A DNA stretch of 64,000 nt from Mobilicoccus massiliensis (GTDB lineage Bacteria > Actinomycetota > Actinomycetes > Actinomycetales > Dermatophilaceae). Below the pieces are notes generated by a model. That model was given only the letters and a program-made list of their open reading frames with translations, was not told the origin of the DNA and did not search any database. The stretch spans positions 266,432 through 330,431 of the forward strand of contig NZ_LN651328.1 in assembly GCF_000826525.2 (NCBI RefSeq), given 5' to 3'. The position numbers and the translations under genes were made by a program. Positions 26,258-33,652 of this stretch are shown here, in pieces. Numbering within the stretch: the stretch's first letter is position 1; every line of letters begins with the position of its first letter.

Positions 26258-27145
26258 TCATCCGGTCATGGATGCAGCGGCGGCTTCGTCTGCGGTGGGC
26301 ATCGAGAGCCGGTCCCGATACGACGAACGCGCCGCGATCTGCGCGTAATACGCCGCCTTACGCCGCGCCACCGCACCCGTGGCATTCGCCGGACGATCCG
26401 GACTCGAGGCCAACATCGCCGGATCCAACTGCGAGTTCAACCCATCCCGCAACAACCGCAACGCCTCCGCCCGCATCTGCGAGATCCGCGACTCCGTCAC
26501 ACCCAGATCCTCGGCCAACTCACGCATCGGACGATCCTCGAAGAAACACCCCCGCACCACCGTGGCCAACCGCTCCGGCAACGCCTCGATCGCATCCCGC
26601 AAATACGCCTGCCGCTCCCGCGCCATCAACACCGCCTCAGGAGTCGCATCCGTCGACGGCAAGATCGCATCCGCCACACCCCCACCACCAGAGGCATCCG
26701 TGATCACATCCAACCGCAACACCACCGACGCATGCAGATCAGCATCCAACCGCTCCAACTCCGCGACCGAACACCCCAACTCCACCGCCACCTCAGCAAC
26801 CGAAGGCCGCCGACCCAACGACGCCGCCAACGCATCATGCACCGCATCCCGACGACGCACCTTCGCCCGCAACGACCGCGTCGCCCAATCCGCAGAACGC
26901 AACTCATCCAACAACGCCCCACGAATCCGACGCACCGCATACCGACCGAACGGCACCCCCAACGACGCATCAAAACTCTTCGCCGCCATCGCCAACGCCG
27001 CCATCCCCGCACTCACCAAATCATCAGTGAACACATGCCCAGGAAGCCGCGACCCGATCGCCCGCACCTCAAAATGCACCAACGGCAAATGCGCACGACA
27101 CAACTCATCCACATCGTTCGGCTCAGTCCTGACCTTGTCAGTCAT
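26258..27145 (-). CDS. fliA: RNA polymerase sigma-28 factor (FliA/WhiG type), copy 2
   Basis: A 295-residue factor the same as copy 1 through regions 2-4 and most of the tail, apart from Leu for Phe near residue 16. Its N-terminus (MTDKVRTEPND) and last residues (AAASMTG) are its own. The ATG at 27145 is chosen since GGAGGCAGCC precedes it; a GTG at 27157 would place that site inside the gene. Codon use is equally atypical. Both copies look intact, so both may be active. Confidence 0.93.
   Translation of the reverse strand: MTDKVRTEPNDVDELCRAHLPLVHFEVRAIGSRLPGHVFTDDLVSAGMAALAMAAKSFDASLGVPFGRYAVRRIRGALLDELRSADWATRSLRAKVRRRDAVHDALAASLGRRPSVAEVAVELGCSVAELERLDADLHASVVLRLDVITDASGGGGVADAILPSTDATPEAVLMARERQAYLRDAIEALPERLATVVRGCFFEDRPMRELAEDLGVTESRISQMRAEALRLLRDGLNSQLDPAMLASSPDRPANATGAVARRKAAYYAQIAARSSYRDRLSMPTADEAAAASMTG
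26280..27122. repeat. Copy 2 of the 843-base duplication
   Basis: Partner of 23334-24176, in the same orientation. The 2.1 kb between the copies carries the glycosyltransferase-methyltransferase gene, so recombination between them would delete it with one sigma gene. Confidence 0.95.
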
Positions 27146-27560
27146 GGCTGCCTCCACACCCTGAATACACGGTTCTTGCGGTCACATCCGATACGCTAAG
27201 AAGGTCGCGAGCCGACCACAAATCGTCACTGCCACGGGCAAACTGGCTGGTCAGGGCGTCGCAGGGCCGAAAATGTGAGCAATTCGAACGTCCGCTTAGA
27301 TGCATTTCAGAGCGCTTATGAACAAGTTAGCGGCATCATTGATCGAGCGTCCAATACAAACGTCCTGGAATGCACTTCGCACTTTTCACGCCCACTCACG
27401 GGCCTCCTGGCCACTCGTGCCCCGTTGCCTTTCAATGCGATTCACACTCCGCCGACGGGCGCTGCAGCTCCTCGCCCGCCCCAACCCGCCTCATCCGTCG
27501 CCCAGCCCCGGGCGACAGCGGCTCCTCCGCGTCACGGTCCCCGGCCGAGTGCGACGCCGA
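27146..27560. promoter_or_regulatory. Upstream region of sigma-28 copy 2
   Basis: Holds the conserved element at 27177-27207 (see 24212) and an A+T-richer tract at about 27250-27390. Possible short ORFs here lack actinobacterial codon bias, and I call no gene. Confidence 0.55.
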
Positions 27561-27677
27561 CTCGCGCAACAAAGACCGGTCACCGACCACGCCCGATTCG
27601 CGCCCGATCCCGTGACCTGCAGCGATGCCGCGCGAGTCGCACGGTCGGTCGGGACTGACCGGTCTTTGTTGCGCGAG
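27561..27677. repeat. Family B inverted-repeat element (copy 1)
   Basis: Perfect 22-base terminal arms: CTCGCGCAACAAAGACCGGT plus CA at 27561-27582, and the complement at 27656-27677, around a 73-base centre. It lies between two divergent genes (sigma-28 copy 2 and flgN), so it is not acting as an ordinary gene-end terminator. Other copies are at 49933 and 56089. Confidence 0.92.
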
Positions 27678-27780
27678 ATTCTCGGGGACCCACGCGACGC
27701 GGCCCGACCGACCCCCACCCTCGGACGGTGGAGTCGTGAACCGGGCGCACCCGCACGGCGAGGGAGAACACGACGAGGCA

Positions 27781-27807
27781 GAAACCCGGTCACCGCAACG
27801 CCGATGG
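27781..27807 (+). promoter_or_regulatory. Sigma-28-like promoter of flgN-fliW-csrA
   Basis: GAAA (27781-27784), a 15-base spacer and GCCGATGG (27800-27807), 65 bases upstream of flgN. Confidence 0.6.
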
Positions 27808-27872
27808 TGACGAAAACCTCACCTGCTCTGCCGAGGTGTCGATGGGATCGTCGTGAACGAGCTGAGGTACGC

Positions 27873-28385
27873 GTGACCGGGCCCTCCGACGCCGCACTGA
27901 CGGCGCTCTCGAATCTCTCCGCCGGCCTGTGGCGAATCCAGGAGCTCCTCGAGCTCCTGACCTACCGGCTGGAGGTCCAACACGTCCTGATCGAGACCGG
28001 CAGGACGCGCTGGATGGGTCGCTCGACCCGCGAGATCGAGGTCGTCATCGGTGAGATGCGGGAGGCCGAACTCATGCGTGCCGTCGATGCCGGACCCGTG
28101 TGCGAGTTGCTCGGGCTGGCCGAGGACACCCCCCTCTCCGAGATCGCCTCCGCGGCGCCCGCGCCGTGGGACGACGTCCTCGAGGAGCACCGCGATGCGC
28201 TGACCAAGGCGACCCAGGAGCTCTCGCTCCTGAGCCGTTCCAACAGCGCGATGCTCGAGGCGAGTTACCGGGCGGTCCAGGAGACCCTCGACCGGTTCAA
28301 TCACACGTCCCGCGATTCCACGTACACCGCCGCCGGCACCCGCGCCGGCGGGGCGGGGCGGCACCTGTTCGACCAGAAGTCCTGA
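27873..28385 (+). CDS. flgN: FlgN-like flagellar export chaperone
   Basis: A 170-residue, almost wholly helical protein with LSAGLWRIQELLELLTYRLEVQHVLIETGRTRWMGRSTREIEVV, the pattern of actinobacterial FlgN proteins. FlgN escorts the hook-junction proteins FlgK and FlgL to the export gate. GTG at 27873 follows GAGGT; the long open frame before it covers the family B repeat and is not coding. flgK and flgL, its usual neighbours, do not follow: fliW comes next, 31 bases on. Confidence 0.82.
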   Translation: MTGPSDAALTALSNLSAGLWRIQELLELLTYRLEVQHVLIETGRTRWMGRSTREIEVVIGEMREAELMRAVDAGPVCELLGLAEDTPLSEIASAAPAPWDDVLEEHRDALTKATQELSLLSRSNSAMLEASYRAVQETLDRFNHTSRDSTYTAAGTRAGGAGRHLFDQKS

Positions 28386-28416
28386 TCTTCTTCTTCCACT
28401 CTGGGGGTTTGACCAG

Positions 28417-28836
28417 ATGAGCACGACCAGCAGCACTTCGACCACGTCCACCGCGGTGGAGAGCGTCGACCTCACCCTGCCCTCGGGCCTCGTCGGCTTT
28501 CCGCTCGCCCAGCACTTCCGCCTGTCGGAGAGCCCCGGAGGCCTCTTCGACATGCAGTGCCTCGACATGCCCGACATGGGCTTCGTCGTCATCGCCCCGA
28601 GTCCGTTCTTCCCCGACTACTCGCCGTCGATCGACCCCGACACCGCGGGTCGCCTCGGCCTGTCCTCGCCCGATGACGCCCTCGTCCTGCTTCTCGTGAA
28701 CCTCGGCGTCGACGGCGAGCAGCCGGCGGCCAACCTCCTCGCTCCGGTCGTGGTCAACCGCCACACCAAGGAGGCGGCTCAGATCGTGCTCGTCGACCAG
28801 GACCTGCCGCTGCGCGCGACGCTACAGCTCGACTGA
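28417..28836 (+). CDS. fliW: Flagellar assembly factor FliW
   Basis: A 139-residue FliW: LPSGLVGFPLAQHFRLSE, CLDMPDMGFVVIAPSPFFPDY and LLVNLGVDGEQPAANLLAPVVVN. In other bacteria FliW binds both flagellin and CsrA, so that free FliW relieves CsrA repression of flagellin translation once flagellin is exported. It is followed by csrA at 56 bases, the arrangement expected for this switch. The first 15 residues are a Ser/Thr-rich leader. Confidence 0.93.
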   Translation: MSTTSSTSTTSTAVESVDLTLPSGLVGFPLAQHFRLSESPGGLFDMQCLDMPDMGFVVIAPSPFFPDYSPSIDPDTAGRLGLSSPDDALVLLLVNLGVDGEQPAANLLAPVVVNRHTKEAAQIVLVDQDLPLRATLQLD

Positions 28837-28891
28837 GCGGTTAGCCTTGCCGCACAACGTTCCTCACCCCTCCCACCCCTAAGGAACCGCC

Positions 28892-29149
28892 GTGCTGGTC
28901 TTGTCTCGACGTCCTCAGCAGAGCCTCCTCATCGGCCACGACGTCGTGGTCACCGTCCTCGAGGTCAACGGTGACACCGTGCGGATCGGGATCAAGGCGC
29001 CCGCCGACGTCGACATCCATCGAGAGGAGATCTACCGCGATCTCCAGAAGGCCAACCAGGACGCCTCGACCGCCCAACCGGGCGCCGCGGCGGCTCTGGC
29101 CAAGCGAATGCGAGCCCGGGAGGACGACCAGCCGAAGACCGACGGCTGA
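28892..29149 (+). CDS. csrA: Carbon storage / flagellar translation regulator CsrA
   Basis: An 85-residue CsrA: the core VLVLSRRPQQSLLIGHDVVVTVLEVNGDTVRIGIKAPADVDIHREEIY is intact, and a 30-residue Ala/Gln-rich helical tail follows. CsrA binds GGA motifs near ribosome sites; the flagellin gene here does carry GGAGG before its GTG, so it is a possible target. GTG start with AAGGAA in front. Partner of FliW. Confidence 0.95.
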   Translation: MLVLSRRPQQSLLIGHDVVVTVLEVNGDTVRIGIKAPADVDIHREEIYRDLQKANQDASTAQPGAAAALAKRMRAREDDQPKTDG

Positions 29150-29163
29150 CCGGCGCCCCGCGC

Positions 29164-29212
29164 ACGACGAGAAGGCCGGCTCCCCCAGACGGGGAGTCGG
29201 CCTTCTCGTCGT
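29164..29212. terminator. Terminator after csrA
   Basis: A 22-base stem with one mismatch (ACGACGAGAAGGCCGGCTCC and on, paired with 29191-29212), with a short loop. It can also serve the convergent bldC-like gene. Confidence 0.88.
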
Positions 29213-29278
29213 CGGGTCAGGCCAGGGTCGTCGGCGCGGGGCGCGGCGACACGCGCCCGCCTCGCGGAGAAGAAGAAC

Positions 29279-29521
29279 TCAGAACGCGGCCTCGGCGGTG
29301 CCGGTGCTCGCGCGCACGCCCTCGGGGCCGGACGCCTGGGCGAGCAGGGCGTGGACCTCGGAGGCGCGGTAACGCCGGTGACCTCCGAGTGTGCGCAACG
29401 AATGCAGCTTGCCTGCCACCGCCCACCTCGTCACCGTCTTCGGGTCGACTCGAAACAGCGCGGCCACCTCGGCCGGTGTCATGAGGTCGTCGTGGCCGTC
29501 GCTCTTGTCCTGAGATGTCAT
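29279..29521 (-). CDS. bldC: BldC-family MerR-like DNA-binding protein
   Basis: An 80-residue protein made of one winged helix-turn-helix: MTPAEVAALFRVDPKTVTRWAVAGKLHSLRTLGGHRRYRASEVHALL, which matches BldC of Streptomyces. BldC binds head-to-tail on direct repeats and controls developmental genes in its family. Its neighbours (DUF3073, purM, purF) are the usual actinobacterial ones, so this is core genome and not part of the motility island. Confidence 0.92.
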   Translation of the reverse strand: MTSQDKSDGHDDLMTPAEVAALFRVDPKTVTRWAVAGKLHSLRTLGGHRRYRASEVHALLAQASGPEGVRASTGTAEAAF

Positions 29522-29848
29522 GGGCTACCCTTCACGCTTGATTCTCAGCGTCGGTGCAATTGGTCCAGCGTACCCTCGCGACCCCACCCAGCACGACGCC
29601 GACCCCACCCAGCACGACGCCTACGACCCGCAGGGCGAGACTGCGGGGTTGCGTCCCGACACGCCGGGCGGCCACCCCCGTCGCGGTCGACCGAGCCGGT
29701 TCTCCCTTTCCGCCTCGGCCATGTACCGTAGGGCCCACGAAGATATGAGATTCCCGGAGCCGCTCCGTGACGGCCTGGTACGCCTCGACGCGAGGGGTAC
29801 CCGGCCGTCGTGATGCCGCCCCGGCAGACGCGTGAGGGGGTCGACGCC
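29522..29848. other. Divergent bldC / DUF3073 intergenic region with a 21-base tandem repeat
   Basis: 29580-29600 and 29601-29621 are two exact copies of a 21-base unit (GACCCCACCCAGCACGACGC and a final C). Apart from that I see only a possible -10 (TACCGT, 29725) for the DUF3073 gene and no coding sequence. Confidence 0.6.
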
Positions 29849-30037
29849 ATGGGGCGCGGCCGAGCTAAAGCCAAGCAGACCAAGGTCGCACGGGAGCTGA
29901 AGTACTTCAGCCCCGACACCGACCTACGCGCGCTTGAGCGCGAGCTCAAAGGTGCCAAGGCGAACGGCGAGCACGAGGCCGACACCGAGGACTACGGCTA
30001 CGAGGGCGACGACGACTGGCGCTCCTCCGAGCACTGA
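29849..30037 (+). CDS. DUF3073 family small protein
   Basis: A 62-residue protein, basic at the start (MGRGRAKAKQTKVARELKYFSPDTDLRALERELKG) and acidic at the end (EDYGYEGDDDWRSSEH), matching the actinobacterial DUF3073 family. Function is unknown. ATG at 29849 follows GAGGGGG. The family commonly sits beside purM/purF, as it does here. Confidence 0.9.
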   Translation: MGRGRAKAKQTKVARELKYFSPDTDLRALERELKGAKANGEHEADTEDYGYEGDDDWRSSEH

Positions 30038-30127
30038 GTCCCCTCCGGTCTCACCATCACCTTTCGCAGGTCGGCGCACCACGCGTGCGCCGACCGCGTG
30101 TTTGAGGCGGCGGAACCCGTCGCGTGG

Positions 30128-31240
30128 TCAGCTGCGATGACGTCCGACCACCTGCACCGCTCCGCCTTGCACGCCCTTCGCTCCCTGCACGATCTCCGCG
30201 TCCGCACGGGCGGGGCTCTCGGCATCGACGACCCGGCCGGCCACCCAGGCGGGTAGATCGAGCTGGTCGCATCGGGCGAGTACGGCGGCGGCGTCGCTCT
30301 CAGGCACGATCGCGACGAAGCCCACCCCGAGGTTGAGGGTTCGCTCGAGGTCGGCCGTGGGCACGTTGCCGACCTGCTGCACGACGTCGAACACGGCCGG
30401 CCTGGCCCAGGTGCCTCGATCGACCTCGGCGCGCACCCCGGCCGGGAGCACGCGCGCGAGGTTGGCGGCGAGCCCGCCTCCGGTGACGTGACTGAGGGCG
30501 TGCACGTCGATGCCCTCGGTGCGGACGAGCGCGAGAAGGTCCTTCGCGTAGACCCGGGTCGGGGTGAGCAGCTCTTCTCCGAGCGTGCGGCCGAACTCCT
30601 CGACGTGCCGCTCGTAACCCCAGCCCGCCCGTGTGAAGACCGCGCGGACCAGCGAGTAACCGTTGGAGTGCAGACCACTCGAGGCGAGCGCGACGACGAC
30701 GTCCCCGGCCTGCACCCGATCGGGCGAAAGCACCTCGTCGTACTCGACGACCCCGGTGGCGGCGCCGGCACAGTCGTACTCGGTCTCGCCGAGCAGGCCG
30801 GGATGCTCGGCGGTCTCGCCACCGACGAGTGCGACGCCCGCCTGAGCGCAGGCCGCGGCGATGCCCGACACGATCGCGGCGATGCGCTCGGGATCGACCT
30901 TGCCGCAGGCGATGTAGTCGGTCATGAACAGCGGTTCGGCGCCGCACACGACGATGTCGTCGACGACCATGCCGACAAGGTCGAACCCGATCGTGTCGTG
31001 CACGTCCATGGCCTGCGCGATCGCGACCTTGGTGCCGACGCCGTCGGTGCTCGTCGCGAGCACCGGCCGGCGCATGCCGCGCAGGGCCGACGCGTCGAAC
31101 ATGCCGGCGAACCCGCCGAGGCCACCGAGAACCTCCGGCCGCTGAGCACGGCGCACGGACTCCTTCATGAGCTCGACGGCCCGGTCACCCGCCTCGACGT
31201 CGACTCCGGCGGAGGCGTAGGTGACGGCGTCGTCGGTCAT
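30128..31240 (-). CDS. purM: Phosphoribosylformylglycinamidine cyclo-ligase
   Basis: A 370-residue AIR synthetase of normal length: YASAGVDVEAGDRAVELMK, LGGFAGMFD, LATSTDGVGTKVAIA, GMVVDDIVVCGAEPLFMTDYIACGK, and LVGGETAEHPG. It closes the imidazole ring of 5-aminoimidazole ribotide in purine synthesis, using ATP. It follows purF by 12 bases on the same strand. Confidence 0.97.
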   Translation of the reverse strand: MTDDAVTYASAGVDVEAGDRAVELMKESVRRAQRPEVLGGLGGFAGMFDASALRGMRRPVLATSTDGVGTKVAIAQAMDVHDTIGFDLVGMVVDDIVVCGAEPLFMTDYIACGKVDPERIAAIVSGIAAACAQAGVALVGGETAEHPGLLGETEYDCAGAATGVVEYDEVLSPDRVQAGDVVVALASSGLHSNGYSLVRAVFTRAGWGYERHVEEFGRTLGEELLTPTRVYAKDLLALVRTEGIDVHALSHVTGGGLAANLARVLPAGVRAEVDRGTWARPAVFDVVQQVGNVPTADLERTLNLGVGFVAIVPESDAAAVLARCDQLDLPAWVAGRVVDAESPARADAEIVQGAKGVQGGAVQVVGRHRS

Positions 31241-31252
31241 GACGCGTGCTCC

Positions 31253-32842
31253 TCATCGGTCGGGAGGTCGCCGGGCGTGGCGGTGGCCTCGGGGTGGGAA
31301 AGCGCCGGAGCGAGGGTGGTGCTCGGCCGGCACGGTCACCGACGAGGAGTCCGGGTTGCCGGGGAACAACGGTGTGGACTCCCCGGGCTCGAACACGAAC
31401 GTGCCCAGCGTCGCGTCACCCGGCAGCTCCATGGGGTATTCGCCGGTGAAACAGGCGGTGCACAACCGTTCACGCGGCTGGTGGGTGGCCTCGATCATCC
31501 CGACCTCCGAGATGTACCCGAGGCTGTCGGCGCCGATGCTGCGGCAGATGTCGTCGACCTCGAGTCCGGTCGCGATGAGCTCGGCGCGGGAGGCGAAGTC
31601 GATGCCGAAGAAGCACGGCCACTTGACGGGCGGGGAGGAGATGCGCACGTGGACCTCGGCCGCCCCGGCCTCGCGGAGCATCCGCACGAGGGCGCGCTGG
31701 GTGTTGCCGCGCACGATCGAGTCGTCGACGACGACGAGCCGCTTGCCCTTGATGACGTCGCGCAGCGGGTTGAGCTTGAGCCGGATGCCGAGCTGACGGA
31801 TCGTCTGGCTCGGGGCGATGAACGTTCGGCCGACGTAGGCGTTCTTGACCAGGCCCTGCCCGTACGGGATGCCCGAGGCCTCGGCGTACCCGATGGCCGA
31901 GGGCACTCCGGACTCCGGCGTGGGCATGACGAGGTCGGCCTCGACGGGGTGCTCGCGAGCGAGGGTGCGGCCCATCTCGACGCGGGAGTCGTAGACGCCG
32001 CGGTCGTTGATCGTCGTGTCGGGCCGGGCGAGGTAGACGTACTCGAACACGCAGCCGCGGGGGCGGGCCTCGACGAATCGCCGAGTGCGCAGCCCGTTCT
32101 CGTCGATGGCGACGAGCTCGCCGGGCTCGACCTCACGGACATAGCTGGCGCCGACGATGTCGAGGGCGGCGGTCTCGCTCGCGACGACCCAACCGCGTTC
32201 GAGACGTCCGAGCACGAGCGGGCGGATGCCCTGCGGATCGCGCGCGGCGTAGAGCGTGTGCTCGTCCATGAACACGAAGCAGAACGCGCCCCGCACCGAC
32301 GGGAACACCTCCAGGGCGCGAGCCTCGAGGGTCTCGCCCGTGCTCTGCGAGAGCAGGGCCGTGACGACGGCGGTGTCGCTCGTGTTGCCCCGGCTCAGCT
32401 CGCCACGGCGGGTGGACTCGTTCGAGCCGTCGAGCATCTCGCGCAGTTCGGGGGTGTTGACGAGGTTGCCGTTGTGCACGAGCGCGATCGTGTGGTCCTG
32501 GTCGCCGCCGAGCGTGGGCTGGGCGTTCTCCCACGTGCTGCCGCCGGTCGTGGAGTAACGCGTGTGGCCGATGGCGACGTGGCCGGTGAGCTGGGAGAGG
32601 CTCGTCTCGTCGAAGACCTGGCTGACGAGACCCATGTCCTTGTAGACCAGCACGCGTCGGCCGTCGCTCGCCGCGATTCCCGCGGACTCCTGGCCGCGGT
32701 GCTGCAGGGCGTACAGGCCGTAGTAGGTGAGTTTGGCGACCTCCTCGCCGGGGGCCCAGACACCGAAGACGCCGCACGCGTCCTGGGGGCCCGCCTCGCC
32801 GGGGAGGATGTCGTGGTTGAGCCGTCCGTCACCGCGTCGCAC
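31253..32842 (-). CDS. purF: Amidophosphoribosyltransferase
   Basis: A 529-residue enzyme catalysing the first committed purine step. Cys23 in GPQDACGVFG is the glutaminase nucleophile exposed after removal of a propeptide; LQHRGQESAGIA and VVDDSIVRGNTQ (the PRPP site) follow. The GTG at 32842 is preferred since homologues open with a form of xRxDGRLNHDILPGE; a GTG at 32878 that overlaps the upstream gene by 4 bases is an alternative adding 12 residues. Confidence 0.95.
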   Translation of the reverse strand: MRRGDGRLNHDILPGEAGPQDACGVFGVWAPGEEVAKLTYYGLYALQHRGQESAGIAASDGRRVLVYKDMGLVSQVFDETSLSQLTGHVAIGHTRYSTTGGSTWENAQPTLGGDQDHTIALVHNGNLVNTPELREMLDGSNESTRRGELSRGNTSDTAVVTALLSQSTGETLEARALEVFPSVRGAFCFVFMDEHTLYAARDPQGIRPLVLGRLERGWVVASETAALDIVGASYVREVEPGELVAIDENGLRTRRFVEARPRGCVFEYVYLARPDTTINDRGVYDSRVEMGRTLAREHPVEADLVMPTPESGVPSAIGYAEASGIPYGQGLVKNAYVGRTFIAPSQTIRQLGIRLKLNPLRDVIKGKRLVVVDDSIVRGNTQRALVRMLREAGAAEVHVRISSPPVKWPCFFGIDFASRAELIATGLEVDDICRSIGADSLGYISEVGMIEATHQPRERLCTACFTGEYPMELPGDATLGTFVFEPGESTPLFPGNPDSSSVTVPAEHHPRSGAFPPRGHRHARRPPDR

Positions 32843-32874
32843 GCGGCTCAGTCTCCCACACGCGGATGAGGCGC

Positions 32875-33168
32875 TCACCGCCGTGAGAGCAGGGCGTCGA
32901 CGACGACGCCGACGAGGCCACCGGCGAGCCCGCCGACGAGGGCTCCGAAGGCCGCGATGAAGAGGATCGAGGTACGGGCGCCGTAGACCACGCCACCGTG
33001 CGACGCGTCGGGCGCGAGCAGGTGGGCGAGACCACCGAGGACGAAGCCGAGAACGACCCCGAGGCCGATGAACGCGGCCCAGTTGACGGAGAGACCGCCG
33101 CGCGACGGGCCGCTTGCTCGACCTCCCGGCTCGGAGGTGGATCGACTCGGTGAATCAGTGCTGCCCAT
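32875..33168 (-). CDS. Small two-helix membrane protein
   Basis: A 97-residue protein with a Ser/Gly/Arg-rich N-terminal 30 residues and two hydrophobic segments (WAAFIGLGVVLGFVLGGLAHLL and TSILFIAAFGALVGGLAGGLVGVVV). The glycine-rich helices suggest a membrane-embedded pair; I do not recognise a family. ATG at 33168 follows GTGAGGCGC. Its stop touches the longest possible purF start, so it may be cotranscribed with purF. Confidence 0.75.
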   Translation of the reverse strand: MGSTDSPSRSTSEPGGRASGPSRGGLSVNWAAFIGLGVVLGFVLGGLAHLLAPDASHGGVVYGARTSILFIAAFGALVGGLAGGLVGVVVDALLSRR

Positions 33169-33230
33169 GCGCCTCACGGTAGACGAACCCTCCGACGACC
33201 CCACGGGCGCCGTCGGGCGTGGGATCGGCG

Positions 33231-33611
33231 TCACCCGGCGCGCTCGGCGTCCGGTCGGGTCGTGAGCGGGAGGTGCGCCTCCAGTGCGGCCCGTTCGCCA
33301 CCGGCGCGCACCGATCCCGAGGCGAGCGCCTCCTCCCAGGTGAGGTCACCGACGACGAGGCCGAGCCACGTCGGCGCATCGGTCTCGACGACCGCCGGCG
33401 GGGTGCCGCGCCGGTGGCGGGGCCCCTCGATGCACTGGACGACGCCGAACGGCGGCACGCGAACCTCGACCGAGTGTCCGGGAGCCCGTTCGGCCAGCTC
33501 TTCGAGGGTGTACCGCACGGCGGTCGCGCGCACGGCACGTGGCGCCTCGGCGTCGGCACACCAGGCCTCGAGTGCGGCGCGACCGTCGGCGGGGCGGATG
33601 CGTCTGGGCAT
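33231..33611 (-). CDS. Sterol carrier family protein (actinobacterial)
   Basis: A 126-residue protein (MPRRIRPADGRAALEAW, APGHSVEVRVPPFGVVQCIEGPRHRRGTPPAVVETDAPTWLGLVVGDLTWEEALASGSVRAGGERA) of the SCP2-like type commonly found near purF in actinobacteria. The fold binds lipids in relatives; no ligand is known for this group. ATG at 33611 follows GGGGGAGGA. Confidence 0.8.
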   Translation of the reverse strand: MPRRIRPADGRAALEAWCADAEAPRAVRATAVRYTLEELAERAPGHSVEVRVPPFGVVQCIEGPRHRRGTPPAVVETDAPTWLGLVVGDLTWEEALASGSVRAGGERAALEAHLPLTTRPDAERAG

Positions 33612-33652
33612 GGCGTCATCCTCCCCCACGACCGTGCCGGTACCGTGCGCGG

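Noticed and set aside
23334..27122. Composite transposon flanked by the 843-base repeats
   Set aside because: The repeats encode a sigma factor, not a transposase, have no terminal inverted repeats, and no target duplication is visible.
27275..27658. Small plus-strand ORF in the sigma-flgN gap
   Set aside because: It runs into the inverted repeat, has no ribosome site and no actinobacterial codon bias.
27300..27872. Long N-terminal extension of flgN
   Set aside because: This part spans the family B inverted repeat and the candidate promoter, and FlgN similarity starts at the GTG at 27873, which has its own ribosome site.
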